Source: Tubiluchus corallicola
Taxonomy: Eukaryota > Priapulida > Priapulimorpha > Priapulimorphida > Tubiluchidae
Length of the DNA: 64,000 bases
Reading direction: 5' to 3'
NCBI GenBank assembly: GCA_030141605.1
Contig: JAQGDQ010000405.1
Span: 1 to 64,000, forward strand
The translations under genes were made by a program, and so were the position numbers. Below, one piece after another: positions 63,493 through 64,000 of this stretch. Every line of letters starts with the position of its first letter. Within the stretch, counting starts at the first letter, position 1. The notes under the pieces were generated by a model. It did not search any database. It had not been told where the DNA came from and saw only the letters and a list, made by a program, of their open reading frames with translations.

Positions 63493-64000
63493 CTTGTATT
63501 CCATCAGCACCTGGTGCTTTGCCATGGGAGGTTTGTTCAATGGCTTTGACGATCTCCTCTAGTGTTGATGGTTGATCTAGGTCTTCATTTATTTTCATTT
63601 GGGGTAGTCGGTCTATTGCTTCTGCGTTTATGGATGATGGTCGGTTTAGAACAGTGTTGAAATGTTCTGCCCATCTTTTTAGGATGCCAGACTTGTCAGT
63701 TAGCAACTTTGTTCCATCTGCATTGAGGAGTGGTGAAGTCCCAGATGGTTGTGGACCGTAGATGGACTTGAGGGCATCATAGAACTTTTTTGAGTTGTTG
63801 GTGTCAGTGTAGTGTTGTATTTCTTCTGCTTTCCTTGACAGCCAAGCGTCTTGCATTTCACGGAGTTTCCTTTGCACCTCATTGCGTCTATGTATGAATG
63901 CTATCTTCGCTTCTGATGTGGGGTCATTTTTGTTGCATCCAGGTTGCTTTATTGTGCTTGGGAAGACGGAATAGGGTGTTTGTGATGATGAGTTCATGGC
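63490..64000 (-). mobile_element. LINE ORF2 fragment (RT N-terminal region), runs off the window
   Basis: An open minus-strand frame of about 170 codons with QDAWLSRKAEEIQHYTDTNN, FYDALKSIYGPQPSGTSPLL, RWAEHFNTVLNRPSSI and HGKAPGADGIQ, the canonical lead-in to a non-LTR RT (RTE/Jockey-like). The frame is uninterrupted here, so the copy may be young. It breaks off near 63490, where the inverted subrepeat arm begins; the rest of RT is missing, and the 5' part lies beyond 64000. Confidence 0.85.

Overview
The window is eukaryotic and almost certainly from an invertebrate metazoan. It is AT-rich, the genes are cut into many short exons with GT..AG introns, and it carries non-LTR retrotransposons, a Ty3/gypsy relic, hAT-like and pogo-like DNA transposons, minisatellites and long microsatellites. 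I cannot name the phylum from the sequence alone. There are no prokaryotic operons, CRISPR arrays or intact tRNA/rRNA genes.

The core of the window (about 0.5-51 kb, all on +) is a head-to-tail pair of thioester-containing protein genes of the alpha-2-macroglobulin/CD109/TEP family. Gene 1 enters from the left and only its 3' end is visible: five exons (520-579, 6467-6576, 9242-9440, 9700-9802, 10871-10980) coding for the end of the second CUB half and the receptor-binding (MG8) domain, with a stop at 10978-10980 and no membrane anchor. Gene 2 starts its first recognisable (MG1) exon only 664 bases later and runs through 32 coding exons to a stop at 51009-51011. Every splice junction keeps phase, giving 1,783 codons from the first visible exon. 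It has MG1-MG6, an unusual 642-nt Pro/Gly-rich exon in the MG6 loop before the bait-like segment, MG7, CUB, a thioester domain with GCGEQ and the catalytic-type His, MG8, a Thr/Lys/Glu/Pro-rich repeat stalk and a probable GPI signal. The expected product is a CD109-like surface protein that can covalently tag targets. Its signal-peptide exon was not found.

The introns carry most of the mobile and repetitive DNA. Gene 1's 5.9-kb intron contains a 25-bp minisatellite (2179-5145) split by a 5'-truncated LINE, then a hAT-like MITE with a perfect 8-bp target duplication (5640-5999). Gene 2 intron 3 holds a 39-bp minisatellite (14437-16602). Introns 4 and 14 share a 530-bp dispersed repeat, and intron 4 also has a near-perfect 27-bp-arm hairpin. 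Intron 21 holds a broken ZBED/hAT transposase. Intron 22 holds a hAT-like element with a pogo-like MITE nested inside, and a second copy of that MITE family lies at the window start. Intron 18 has a GC donor and a long CT tract. Intron 29 has LINE scraps and a pure (AC)57 tract.

Downstream of gene 2 (51-64 kb) I see no host gene. The region is a repeat graveyard: a second hAT-like copy (about 52.19-52.76 kb), a minus-strand LINE with ORF1, PHD-like finger and endonuclease remnants (53.27-54.71 kb), a Ty3/gypsy relic with gag zinc knuckle, protease, RT and RNase H (54.75-57.24 kb), a LINE RT-linker relic (61.5-61.9 kb), a foldback-like pair of inverted subrepeat arms around a triplet-rich core (62.29-63.49 kb), and the edge of another LINE ORF2 on minus (63.49-64.0 kb).
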